From: Providencia sp. R33
GTDB lineage: Bacteria > Pseudomonadota > Gammaproteobacteria > Enterobacterales > Enterobacteriaceae
Assembly (NCBI RefSeq): GCF_019343475.1
Contig: NZ_CP072453.1
Location: 310,001-374,000 of the forward strand
Reading direction: 5' to 3'
Length of the DNA stretch: 64,000 nt
Part shown: positions 16,116-24,993 of the stretch, in pieces
How the letters are laid out: each line of letters starts with the position of its first letter
Numbering within the stretch: the first letter of the stretch is position 1
Notes under the pieces: generated by a model
The model's database searches: none
What the model was told of the DNA's origin: nothing
The model's input: only the letters and a program-made list of their open reading frames with translations
Translations under genes and position numbers: made by a program

Positions 16116-17150
16116 TTATGCCGCCATTCCCAAGCCAACAATATTTGCAGCTAAGATAATCACTAAGCAGCCTAAACATAAAACTCGGACAGGTTTTCTG
16201 CCAGTGCCTTTCCATTCTTTTAGGGCTAATCCCACAATACCGCCACACAGTACATAAAAACTCATATGTAGCATCCAGCTCATAAAGCCGTATTGTGATG
16301 GAATATTGGCGTGTCCCCATGCGTAGAAGAAGAATTGGAAGTACCACATACCGCCACCCAAAATGGCAAATAAAATATTGCTGATCAGCAGGGCTTTGGG
16401 GACAGAGATATCTGATTTGAAAGAGATATCTTGGCGATAAATAAGTCTAATAAAACAATAGCCTAAGTTGATTAATGCGCCGCCACCCATGATGATGACG
16501 TAGCTTGGTAGTGCGACATAGAGAGGTGAGACACCTTGTGCTGCGGAAGCTTCGTGCATAGGAACAGCAGCGCTCATAGCAAATGACATACCCGCAGAGA
16601 AAATACCGCACATCACGGCCAGTAATAAGCCTTTTTTCAGGTTGAATTCTTCGGCTTGTACTCCAGTCGCTTTTTCTTTCAGTAACCCTGCATAGGAGAC
16701 GATGGCGACCCCTAGAACAGCCACTAAGACACCGAGAATCGTTAATTTTCCACCCGTAGAAGCAATTAACTCGCCAAATGTGCCTTGAATAATAGGAGTC
16801 ATCAAGGTACCGACGATGAGTGTAATACCAATGGCAATCCCAATCCCCATTGACATACCTAAATAGCGCATGGTCAAGCCATAGCCAATATTACCCACCC
16901 CCCACATGGCGCCAAATAAAAATACGGGGATCAGAATATTTGCACTAAAAGAGCTGTAATAGGCCCAAAAGTCAGGAAGTAAAATATAACTGATGGTCCA
17001 AGGTAAAATAATCCACGAAAAAATACCGGCAATGGACCACATCGTTTCCCATGACCAGTTTTTAACTTTCTTTAATGGTGCGTAAAAGCATGCGGCTGAA
17101 GCTGCGCCGACAAAATGCCAAAAAATACCGAGTAAAATTCCACTGCCCAT
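16116..17150 (-). CDS. rhaT: L-rhamnose:H+ symporter
   Basis: Ten-helix inner-membrane L-rhamnose/proton symporter of the drug/metabolite superfamily, RhaT family. 344 aa, identical length to E. coli. Recognisable stretches are GILLGIFWHFVGAASAACFYAP at the N-terminus, GAMWGVGNIGYGLTMRYLGMSMG in the middle and YAWGHANIPSQYGFMSWMLHMS near the end. Fourth gene of the operon, after rhaD and before fucO, with GAGG 8 bases upstream of its ATG. Confidence 0.95.
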   Translation of the reverse strand: MGSGILLGIFWHFVGAASAACFYAPLKKVKNWSWETMWSIAGIFSWIILPWTISYILLPDFWAYYSSFSANILIPVFLFGAMWGVGNIGYGLTMRYLGMSMGIGIAIGITLIVGTLMTPIIQGTFGELIASTGGKLTILGVLVAVLGVAIVSYAGLLKEKATGVQAEEFNLKKGLLLAVMCGIFSAGMSFAMSAAVPMHEASAAQGVSPLYVALPSYVIIMGGGALINLGYCFIRLIYRQDISFKSDISVPKALLISNILFAILGGGMWYFQFFFYAWGHANIPSQYGFMSWMLHMSFYVLCGGIVGLALKEWKGTGRKPVRVLCLGCLVIILAANIVGLGMAA

Positions 17151-17224
17151 GAACTATCCCTCACTGTTTATTATCGTTTTAATTTCTCTGTGGAAGAAGA
17201 GCCCTATCCACAGAGAAACAGGTT

Positions 17225-18046
17225 TTATTTCAATGCATCAGGCATTGGTGTGACATTAAATCGCTTGGCAAGCGCAATCAGATTTTCTGTTGAAATAGTT
17301 TGTTTTTTCCCTCCCATGGAGAGAACTTTTACCAATATCTCCGCGGATTTTTCTGCGGTATCAATTAAACCAAAAGCATCATCTAAGGTTGGGCCGGAGC
17401 CAAAAATACCGTGGAAGGGCCAAAGTACTAGGCCATGTTGTTTCATTTGTTCCGCCGTTTCTAAACCGATACCATCTGTGCCAGGTACCATCCATGGCAG
17501 CACACCAATACCATCAGGGAAAACGACCAAACATTCGGTACTCATTTCCCATAAATGACGTGTGATGGATGCACTATCGAGTGGTAAAACATAGCTTAAT
17601 GCAATGATGTTAGTTGCATGACAGTGCATGATGACACGGTTGGTACCATTAGTGACCTGCATACGTGTGATATGCGATTGAAAGTGTGCAGCAAATTCAG
17701 AGGTTGGTATTGCACCATTCACAAAGCCCCAAATAATATGGTAACCCTGACCTTCGTTATCGATACGAACCAGACCCAAGTTATCTGCAGGGTCTAAGGC
17801 AACGTTACGGAAGAACTTACCAGAGCCTGTAACAATAAAATATTGGTTTGCAAGCGCTTTAACTGGCTCTGTCGCTTCGATGTAACGCGGTTCAGCGTGA
17901 AAGGCATGCTTAAACGGTGCAACATCGTCTTCGGTTAGTCGTAAGCTCACATTACCGCCATTGCGTTCATCCCAGCCTTTGAGCCACATATCGCTGGTGG
18001 CTTTGATCATCCCTTGAACAAACCAAGATGTCAGAATATCTTGCAT
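17225..18046 (-). CDS. rhaD: Rhamnulose-1-phosphate aldolase
   Basis: Zn-dependent class II aldolase splitting L-rhamnulose-1-phosphate into dihydroxyacetone phosphate and L-lactaldehyde. Family hallmarks: WFVQGMIKATSDMWLKGWDERNGGN, FIVTGSGKFFRN, and Zn-binding VIMHCHATN together with the distal LWPFHGIFGSG. 273 aa with the start at ATG of MQDILTSW; an in-frame GTG 9 bases earlier is less likely because the AAGG ribosome site overlaps the rhaA stop. Third gene of the operon, 10 bases after rhaA. Confidence 0.96.
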   Translation of the reverse strand: MQDILTSWFVQGMIKATSDMWLKGWDERNGGNVSLRLTEDDVAPFKHAFHAEPRYIEATEPVKALANQYFIVTGSGKFFRNVALDPADNLGLVRIDNEGQGYHIIWGFVNGAIPTSEFAAHFQSHITRMQVTNGTNRVIMHCHATNIIALSYVLPLDSASITRHLWEMSTECLVVFPDGIGVLPWMVPGTDGIGLETAEQMKQHGLVLWPFHGIFGSGPTLDDAFGLIDTAEKSAEILVKVLSMGGKKQTISTENLIALAKRFNVTPMPDALK

Positions 18047-18056
18047 ACAATTCACC

Positions 18057-19307
18057 TTAACGTGTTAATAATGTTGATTTTTCGTATTGTTTAACTTCAT
18101 CTAACCATTTTTCGCCGACAGGAACATTGTTGCGTTCGCAATATTCATCCCAAATGGCTTGCCACGGCAGGCATTTTTGTTCTTCTAATAGCGCAAGGCG
18201 AGCAGTGAAGTCCCCTTCAATTTCGAGTTGGCGTAGTCTTGCTGTTGGCTCAAGCAAAGCGCGTAGCAATGCTTTTTTCATATTGCGAGTCCCAATGACC
18301 CAAGCGGCAATACGGTTAATTGATGCATCAAAGAAATCGAGACCAATATGCACACGGTTTTTTAAGTTATGGCGAATGATTTCATTGGCAATGGCTTGAG
18401 TTTCATCATCTAACAAAATGACGTGGTCACTGTCCCAACGTACAGGGCGACTGACGTGTAGTAGTAGACGTTCAACATAGGGAATGACCGCTGAAATTTT
18501 ATCCGAAATGACTTCGGTTGGATGGAAGTGCCCGGCATCTAAACATAAAGCGGTTTTACGTGTGATGGCATAGCCCAAATAAAACTCACTGGAGCCTGCG
18601 GTGTAAGACTCTGCGCCAATACCGAATAATTTACTTTCGACGGCATCGATATGATATTTAATATCAATTTTTTCACTGATAATTTCATCCAATGACTCGA
18701 CTAAGCGTTGGCGTGGAGCATAGCGGTCAATGGGGAGATCTTTCATCCCGTCGGGAATCCAAATATTCATCACGGAAGCGCTATTTAATGACTCACCAAA
18801 ATAAGCAGAAATACGGCGGCAAGCTTGCCCGTGGCCAATCCAATAGTCTCTAATTTCTTTATTACTATGGGTGAGTGTTGCTTCGCCACTGAGCGGATGG
18901 GAAAAATAAGAAGGGTTAAAATCGAGTGCGATATGATTTTTTTTCGCCCAATCCACCCAATTAGCAAAATGGCGTGGTTCAATTTCATTACGTTCGACGG
19001 CGGTATCTGCTTCAAGATAAAGAGCATGCAGGTTAACGCGTTTAGGACCTGGAATTAAGCTCATCGCTTTATCCATGTCTGCACGTAATTCAATCGCATT
19101 GGTTGCTTTGCCAGGGTAATTACCAGTAGCTTGAATACCGCCGCTTAAAGCGGTTGCGGATTTTTCAAAGCCAGCTACGTCATCTCCCTGCCAGCAATGC
19201 ATCGATACAGGCAAGTCTGCCATGGCTTGCATCGCCAGTTCAGTATCGATACCAAGGTCAGCAAAACGTTGTTTGGCAATAAGATAACTTTCTTTGTAAT
19301 TAGACAT
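18057..19307 (-). CDS. rhaA: L-rhamnose isomerase
   Basis: Converts L-rhamnose to L-rhamnulose with Mn2+/Zn2+ in a TIM barrel. Signature: MHCWQGDDVAGFE (residues about 36-48), DFNPSYFSHPLS, NIWIPDGMKD, LCLDAGHFHPTE (metal-binding Asp and His), HVSRPVRWDSDHVILLDDE and GLDFFDASINRIAAWVIG. 416 aa (E. coli 419). AAGGA precedes the ATG. Second gene of the operon. Confidence 0.97.
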   Translation of the reverse strand: MSNYKESYLIAKQRFADLGIDTELAMQAMADLPVSMHCWQGDDVAGFEKSATALSGGIQATGNYPGKATNAIELRADMDKAMSLIPGPKRVNLHALYLEADTAVERNEIEPRHFANWVDWAKKNHIALDFNPSYFSHPLSGEATLTHSNKEIRDYWIGHGQACRRISAYFGESLNSASVMNIWIPDGMKDLPIDRYAPRQRLVESLDEIISEKIDIKYHIDAVESKLFGIGAESYTAGSSEFYLGYAITRKTALCLDAGHFHPTEVISDKISAVIPYVERLLLHVSRPVRWDSDHVILLDDETQAIANEIIRHNLKNRVHIGLDFFDASINRIAAWVIGTRNMKKALLRALLEPTARLRQLEIEGDFTARLALLEEQKCLPWQAIWDEYCERNNVPVGEKWLDEVKQYEKSTLLTR

Positions 19308-19351
19308 GAAATTTTCCTTATAATTTATCGATATACGGTTAATAACCTGAG

Positions 19352-20800
19352 TTAGCCCGTAATGGTTTTAAATCGTTTCCAAGGGTTATCCAGCGCAATA
19401 CTTTGTGGTTGAAACCAACAAAGTTCAGTATTTTGCGCAATAATGGTGCGCAGAGTGGGGACATCTGGAATGGTGTTGAGAGTGATTAACTGATACCCAA
19501 TGTTTCCTAAGGTGGAGGCTTCAATCGGGCCTGTGCTCACAGGGACCCCGCAAGTGTTGGCGCATAGTTGGTTAAGTAGGGCATTTTGGCTGCCACCGCC
19601 GACGATATGCAGCTGCTGTAATGGGGAATGATTAATCTGCTGCAATTCAAGAAATACTTGGCGATAAAGCAGCGCTAAACTATCGAAAATACAGCGAGTT
19701 AGCTCATTAACAGTATTTGGGACGGGTTGCTGGTGTTCCTGACAAGCCTCTTTAATGGCTTGGCTCATCGACTCCGGATTCAAGAACCGGTTATCGTTCG
19801 GGTTGATCAGATACGTGAATGCTGGGATAGCTTCTACTGAGGCAATAAGGCTGCAAATGTCTTGGACATCGTGCTCAAGGCAAATACGTTGGAATAACCA
19901 TAATCCCATAATATTTTTTAGAACACGGTAGTGGCCATTAACACCTCCTTCGTTGGTAATGTTGGCAGCAAATGCGTTTTCACAAGTACAAGGGGATGTT
20001 CGTTCGAGGCCCATTAATGACCACGTTCCTGAACTTAAATAGGCACCATGGCTATCGGTTATCGGAGCTGCAATAACAGCGCTGGCAGTGTCATGGCTTG
20101 CCACAGCAATCACGGGGATTTTTTGGCCTTTGGGCGTGTGCCAATAGCCAATGGTATTACCTGGTTGCTTGATTTCACCTAATAAACGACGTGGTAACTG
20201 TAAATATTCGACTAATTCATCATCCCAATCGCCCGTTTGCAGATTAATCATTTGGCTGGTGGAGGTATTGGTATATTCATGGTTTATTTCCCCAGTCAAA
20301 CGGTATGACAAATAATCAGGGATCAACAATAAATGATGTGCTTGTTCCAGCCATTGAGGGTGTGATTGTTGCAAGGCCTTCAATTGATATAGCGTATTGA
20401 AAGGAAGGAATTGGATCCCCGTTTTTTGGTAGATATTCTGCACACCGAGATCGGCTTGAACTTGTTCCATGACACCTTTGGTACGGTTATCACGGTAGGA
20501 AAAATTACGACCAACGGTATTCCCAACATTGTCAAGGAGGACATAATCAACCCCCCAAGTGTCGATACCAATGCTGTCAATATTGATGCCAGACTGCTCT
20601 ACACGGTGTAATCCAATCAGTATCTGAGCCTCAAGATCATCCAGATCCCAATAACAGTGTTCACCTTCAGTGATCAAATGGTTTGTAAAACGATGAATTT
20701 CATCTAATGATAATTTTTTATTATGCACATCATAGCAAGCCAACATGACTCGACCGCTAGATGCGCCTAAATCAATAGCAACAACATGGCGAATATTCAT
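19352..20800 (-). CDS. rhaB: L-rhamnulokinase
   Basis: FGGY-family kinase phosphorylating L-rhamnulose on O1. ATP/phosphate-1 motif VAIDLGASSGRVML at residues 7-20, GIDTWGVDYVLLD, the FGGY-type VASHDTASAV and LSSGTWSLMG, and C-terminal adenosine motif HIVGGGSQNALLNQLCAN. 482 aa (E. coli 489). First gene of rhaBADT-fucO-rhaM. A CRP-like site lies 114-129 bases upstream; a RhaS operator could not be assigned by eye. Confidence 0.96.
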   Translation of the reverse strand: MNIRHVVAIDLGASSGRVMLACYDVHNKKLSLDEIHRFTNHLITEGEHCYWDLDDLEAQILIGLHRVEQSGINIDSIGIDTWGVDYVLLDNVGNTVGRNFSYRDNRTKGVMEQVQADLGVQNIYQKTGIQFLPFNTLYQLKALQQSHPQWLEQAHHLLLIPDYLSYRLTGEINHEYTNTSTSQMINLQTGDWDDELVEYLQLPRRLLGEIKQPGNTIGYWHTPKGQKIPVIAVASHDTASAVIAAPITDSHGAYLSSGTWSLMGLERTSPCTCENAFAANITNEGGVNGHYRVLKNIMGLWLFQRICLEHDVQDICSLIASVEAIPAFTYLINPNDNRFLNPESMSQAIKEACQEHQQPVPNTVNELTRCIFDSLALLYRQVFLELQQINHSPLQQLHIVGGGSQNALLNQLCANTCGVPVSTGPIEASTLGNIGYQLITLNTIPDVPTLRTIIAQNTELCWFQPQSIALDNPWKRFKTITG

Positions 20801-20913
20801 GACTTTTTTATCTCTATTACTTAACTTATAGTCATATACTAGAGAGAGTGAACAGTGAGCGCGTTTAATGGAGCGCCACTAAAAGTGAAAAATGGCAATA
20901 TATTTAAAGTCGC

Positions 20914-20929
20914 AGTGATCTTATTCACA
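20914..20929. promoter_or_regulatory. CRP-binding site between rhaB and yccJ
   Basis: AGTGATCTTATTCACA matches the CRP core TGTGA-N6-TCACA with one mismatch. Midway between divergent rhaB and yccJ; consistent with cAMP-CRP dependence of the rha operon. Confidence 0.65.
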
Positions 20930-20981
20930 GAGTTGAAATATCTGAGTATTTTTATCCGAATCATTTAATCAGGAGCGAATA

Positions 20982-21197
20982 ATGAAAGATCCTCACCATA
21001 TAGCTGAGTGGGCTAAAGTTAGAGAAACCTCAATTGAAATTGCTCAAGCTATTTTTGAATTAGCGAACAATGACGAAGTATTAGCCGAACAAATTTGGGA
21101 AGAAGGCTCTGATGAAGTTTTGCCTCTGGCCTTTTCGAAGACTACCGCGGATAGGCTATATTGGGGAGAAGAAACTATCGAAAGGAAAAATATATAA
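20982..21197 (+). CDS. yccJ: YccJ family protein
   Basis: Small cytosolic protein of unknown function; E. coli YccJ is 75 aa. Shared features: the N-terminal EWAKVRETSIEIAQAIFELA, the acidic IWEEGSDEVL and the C-terminal WGEETIERKN. AGGAG lies 6 bases before the ATG. In E. coli yccJ neighbours wrbA; here it stands alone between rhaB and the histidine phosphatase gene, inside the argU island, and ends at a bidirectional terminator. Confidence 0.88.
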   Translation: MKDPHHIAEWAKVRETSIEIAQAIFELANNDEVLAEQIWEEGSDEVLPLAFSKTTADRLYWGEETIERKNI

Positions 21198-21225
21198 TTT
21201 GTTTTGCATTCTTCTTAATAGAGAT

Positions 21226-21254
21226 AAAAACCTCGCGATGGCGAGGTTTTTATT
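21226..21254. terminator. Bidirectional terminator
   Basis: A5, stem CCTCGC / GCGAGG (21231-21236, 21241-21246), 4-base loop, T5. Serves yccJ on plus and the histidine phosphatase gene on minus. Confidence 0.88.
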
Positions 21255-21279
21255 GGCGATGATAATGTGTTAATTTATC

Positions 21280-22620
21280 TTATTTACCATTAAAAGACTG
21301 AATATTTTTGACACTGAATTTTTCATTTTTATATTGCAGGGTAATTAGTTGTAAGTCTTTTTTAGGGGTGAATTGGTACTCTGGCTGAACTTTATTTAAA
21401 AACGCACTGAAAATAATAGGGTGAGTAATCACCATGATTTTTCCAGTATGAAATTCATTTTGGATACCAATATCACTAAGTAAGCTTTCTAATCGGTAGG
21501 CTGCAATAGCACCTGTTTCACCATCGACAGGGGAAACAAAACTCAATACATTTTTCCCTGAATGTAATTTGTCAAACTGGCCTTTAGGGTCTTTTTCTAA
21601 TGTACTGATTTTCTCCGCTTCCCAAAGACCAAGAAAAATTTCATCTAAATTACGGTTAATTTGGATTGGCGTGGTGCTGTTTTCAAATAAGTGGTTTGCT
21701 GTATATTTAGCTCTATTCAATGTGCTGCTATAAACTGCAAAATAGTCAGTAGGATTAATGTGTTGTTTCAATTGGTTAACTGCCGCAATACCTGACTTGC
21801 TGAGATCGGAGTCTGAGGTACCTTCCATTATATTGGCATCATTTAAAATAGTCATTGGGTTGATAACAATCGAGATTTCAAGAGGTGGAAGTTTCTCTTG
21901 TTTTGCATAACCTGATTTTAAATAATCCGTATTATTAAAGTCGATAAGAGTAAATTGCCCATCTTTATATTTTAATACCGAAACGGCAGTATTACTTAAC
22001 CCTGATAATGGCTTATCTTGACGATATTTTTGTAAGTAAAATGCCATTGATGAGTGGCCAACGGCTAAAATATTACCACTTTCATTTTTATGACGGTTAG
22101 CAATATCCAATAATGCAGACTCGAAGCGTTGAGAAAAGTCATACATGTTTTCAGTGTTGACGACAGATTTGAAGTTTTTATCTTTATAGTTACCAAAATA
22201 GTATTCAAATTCATTACCAGAATGGCCGTATTGGCTCGTTAAGTCATCAATTCTACCGCCTTCAGCGTTACCCCAAGAAATATCTTTGAGGTTCTCAATC
22301 TCAATAACATCCATATTACGGCCAGTTAAAATATTACTGGCAGTTTCATGAGCTCGACCTAATGTACTGCTGTATCCAGCGATAAAATCGACATCTTCTA
22401 AACCTAAACCAAGGCTGCGTGCATCATAGCGTCCTTTGGTTGTGAGTTGAGCATTACCGCCTCCACCAATAGTCATTTCTTTAATGTTAGAATAAGTTTG
22501 CCCATGTCTAACAAGGTAAAAATAAAGGGCGTCGCTATCTGATATAGCAAAAGCACTGGTGGCGGTTATTGAAATAAGTATATAAAATAACAAAAGAAAC
22601 TTGGTTTTAATTCTTTTCAT
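21280..22620 (-). CDS. Secreted two-domain histidine phosphatase family protein
   Basis: Exported protein with a 25-residue signal peptide (basic start, FLLLFYILISITA core, SAFA end) and two tandem phosphoglycerate-mutase-like domains. The first has a full active site: LVRHGQT (Arg38-His39), SSTLGRAHETA, GNAEGG with the acidic residue, and VGHSSM. The second repeats the layout (LSKSGIAAVNQL, YSSTLNRAKYTA, FLGLWEAEK, ITHPIIF), but the RHG position reads NPM, so it is probably inactive. 446 aa, about twice the usual length. Substrate unknown; secreted members often act on phytate or sugar phosphates. Monocistronic, 272 bases from the sigma-54 activator gene, inside the argU island. Confidence 0.83.
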   Translation of the reverse strand: MKRIKTKFLLLFYILISITATSAFAISDSDALYFYLVRHGQTYSNIKEMTIGGGGNAQLTTKGRYDARSLGLGLEDVDFIAGYSSTLGRAHETASNILTGRNMDVIEIENLKDISWGNAEGGRIDDLTSQYGHSGNEFEYYFGNYKDKNFKSVVNTENMYDFSQRFESALLDIANRHKNESGNILAVGHSSMAFYLQKYRQDKPLSGLSNTAVSVLKYKDGQFTLIDFNNTDYLKSGYAKQEKLPPLEISIVINPMTILNDANIMEGTSDSDLSKSGIAAVNQLKQHINPTDYFAVYSSTLNRAKYTANHLFENSTTPIQINRNLDEIFLGLWEAEKISTLEKDPKGQFDKLHSGKNVLSFVSPVDGETGAIAAYRLESLLSDIGIQNEFHTGKIMVITHPIIFSAFLNKVQPEYQFTPKKDLQLITLQYKNEKFSVKNIQSFNGK

Positions 22621-22892
22621 GTTTGCACCTATAATTTATTTATAATGCCATTCTTAGTGGCATAATTAACCTGTCTACCAATTGATTAAAAAGAAACTGG
22701 CGCCCCCAATCTAAGTAAAATGAATTAGGATTAATTGTATTTTTTAGCCAGATATTTTTGAAAAATGGCGTAAAAACCAAAGTGGGTAAGAGGGATGTCA
22801 CAAAACGACTATTCATTTTGTGATTATTTTTAGATAAGTGGCAAAGATTGGCTTAAAGGTGAAGAAGACAACATACGTACCCAAAATAAATA

Positions 22893-24647
22893 TCAACTAG
22901 CGATATCGTATTTTTTTAATCGGCGATACAGTGTTGCAATACTTAAGCCTAGTATTTGTGCAGCTTCTTTCTTTCCGTTCATGGAGTAACCCGTTTTTTC
23001 AAGTACGCGTTGTATAGTTTCTTTTTCATAATGGTGTGCAGGTAGTGCGGCGGTTTTTGTAATGGAATATATCGATTCTGCTAATGAATTTGTTTTTGTA
23101 ATATATTCAGGTAAATGGCTATGGTTCATTTCAGGTAGATCACCTTGCATGACATAAATATATTCAATGACATTACGCAATTCACGTATGTTACCTGGCC
23201 AATGATAGCCATATAAATAATTCATCACTGTATCAGGGATCTTTTGCTTTTCTCTATCATATTGCATTGCAAATTGGTCAGAAAAGTATTTCGCTAAATC
23301 AGTAATATCCTCACGATGCTCTCGTAATGCGGGGACTGGGATCGGTACAACATTTAATCGGTAATATAGGTCTTCTCGAAACGTTTTTTGTCCGACCATC
23401 TCTAATAAATTTTTGTTTGTGGCTGCAATAATGCGGACATCGGTAGGTATTTGGTTATTTGATCCAACTCGAGTGATAGTTTTATCTTGTAAAACACGCA
23501 GTAGCTTAGCCTGTAATAACAAAGGCATATCACCAATTTCATCGAGGAATAGGCTTCCTCCATGGGCTAATTCAAATTTACCTATACGGCCTTTGGGATC
23601 CGCGCCAGTAAATGCGCCTCTGATATAGCCAAATAGCTCACTTTCAAGGAGTTGCTCTGGTATTGCTGCACAGTTTATGGTGACAAAGGGCTGATTATGT
23701 CGAGTACTTTGTGCATGTAGAGCATAAGCGACAACCTCTTTTCCTGAGCCGCTTTCCCCCGTGATCAGTACATTGGCATGACTGACAGCGATCTTCTTGA
23801 TGGTTTGTTTTAGGTTCATCATGGTCGATGAATTACCGATTAGCTGCGAAGGGGCTTCGCTGATTTCAACGGATGATTGATTGACATGAGTAATATAATC
23901 ACGGGCATCCTGAAAAATGATCATGGTTAACGTATCATTTTCCAGTGAAGTAAAAGTGACATTACGGCAGAGTACATGATAGCGCTGGCCTTCTAATTCT
24001 AACCATGCTTCTTCATCGCCATATAAAATATCCCCTGTTAGTTCAAAGGATAGTGATAGGCCTATAATATCTTTATTAAAAAAGCGGAATGCCGAACGGT
24101 TGGTATGCCAAATTTTTTGTTGGCTATCAATGGCTATCACGCCTCTATCCATGGCATCAATCAATCTCCGAAATGCATGTAAAGATTCTTGTGCTCTCAA
24201 GCGTTCAAGACACTCAAATACTTTACTCGATATCATTTCGGCTATTTGCTCGATGAATGTGATGAATTTATTGAGTTGCTGAAGTAATACGGCTCGCTGT
24301 TGTTTAGTCGAGCAAATAATGCCAATGACACCAATGACTTTGCCATTTAAAAAAATGGGTGCGTTAAGGTCTAATTCTTCCGTACAGGTTTCTCTATTTT
24401 CACAGAGGTGACAGAGGTTATTTTCCCCAGGATCTTTAATTAATACGGTTTCTTGCACTCGTAAAACATGACGATAAATATAGCCGTTACGTGAAACATT
24501 TTGATTGAGCATGTGTTTGTAATAACCCGTTCCTGCTATACGTATCAGATATTCATCAATAATTTCGACATCGGTTCCGGTCATGCCAGAAATGGCTTCT
24601 GCGTAATGGCAAATTTCATTTTGGATAGTACTCAGAATGGATGTCAT
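22893..24647 (-). CDS. ygeV: Sigma-54-dependent activator, YgeV-like
   Basis: Enhancer-binding protein for RpoN promoters. The N-terminal sensor (about 1-150) carries a cysteine cluster CHLCENRETC (79-88), a possible metal or redox site. A PAS-like region (about 165-250) follows, then the AAA+ domain (about 268-495) with Walker A TGESGSGKE, the sigma-54 loop GAFTGA and Walker B LFLDEIGDMP. A Fis-type helix-turn-helix ends the protein (KKEAAQILGLSIATLYRRLKKY). The layout and adjacency to a ygeX-ygeY-hyuA set match E. coli YgeV. The start is MTSILS, with AGGGGG just upstream. It is divergent from the ygeX-like gene, whose promoter has a sigma-54 match, so that operon is the likely target. Confidence 0.84.
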   Translation of the reverse strand: MTSILSTIQNEICHYAEAISGMTGTDVEIIDEYLIRIAGTGYYKHMLNQNVSRNGYIYRHVLRVQETVLIKDPGENNLCHLCENRETCTEELDLNAPIFLNGKVIGVIGIICSTKQQRAVLLQQLNKFITFIEQIAEMISSKVFECLERLRAQESLHAFRRLIDAMDRGVIAIDSQQKIWHTNRSAFRFFNKDIIGLSLSFELTGDILYGDEEAWLELEGQRYHVLCRNVTFTSLENDTLTMIIFQDARDYITHVNQSSVEISEAPSQLIGNSSTMMNLKQTIKKIAVSHANVLITGESGSGKEVVAYALHAQSTRHNQPFVTINCAAIPEQLLESELFGYIRGAFTGADPKGRIGKFELAHGGSLFLDEIGDMPLLLQAKLLRVLQDKTITRVGSNNQIPTDVRIIAATNKNLLEMVGQKTFREDLYYRLNVVPIPVPALREHREDITDLAKYFSDQFAMQYDREKQKIPDTVMNYLYGYHWPGNIRELRNVIEYIYVMQGDLPEMNHSHLPEYITKTNSLAESIYSITKTAALPAHHYEKETIQRVLEKTGYSMNGKKEAAQILGLSIATLYRRLKKYDIAS

Positions 24648-24993
24648 TTTTCCCCCTATTATCATGATTGATAAATAATAATAAATTTAATTGAAACGAT
24701 AATTATCATTTTATTTATAAATCAATGTATTAAATTATTTATATATCGCCATCACACTATTTATCATATTTGATAATTTATCAATGAGGTAAATCAATAT
24801 ATCGAATTTATTAAAAATAATTCTACATGCTTTATTTTAAATTTTGTTTTTTATCAATTGGCTACATTATTTTTTCATTATAATTATACGTAAATGCCGA
24901 TCTTGGCATGTGTATTGCTACCTAAGCTGTAAACCTATTTTTTATTAAGACTTAATTGTCTTGTTTATTAATAATAAGTTCATGAGGTTTTCC
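24648..24993 (+). promoter_or_regulatory. Regulatory region upstream of diaminopropionate operon
   Basis: AT-rich 346-base divergent region. TTATCA or its complement TGATAA occurs at 24669, 24703, 24761, 24771, 24778 and 24851; the 24761-24776 pair forms a perfect dyad TTATCA-TATT-TGATAA, and GATAATTATC (24698-24707) is a palindrome. These are candidate upstream activator sites for the YgeV-like protein, located 50-235 bases before the sigma-54 promoter. Confidence 0.45.
24903..24919 (+). promoter_or_regulatory. Sigma-54 (-24/-12) promoter
   Basis: TTGGCATGTGTATTGCT fits YTGGCAC-N5-TTGCW with the invariant GG (24905-24906) and GC (24917-24918) ten bases apart. Start of transcription expected near 24930, giving a ~64-nt leader before the ygeX-like ATG. 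Confidence 0.85.
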
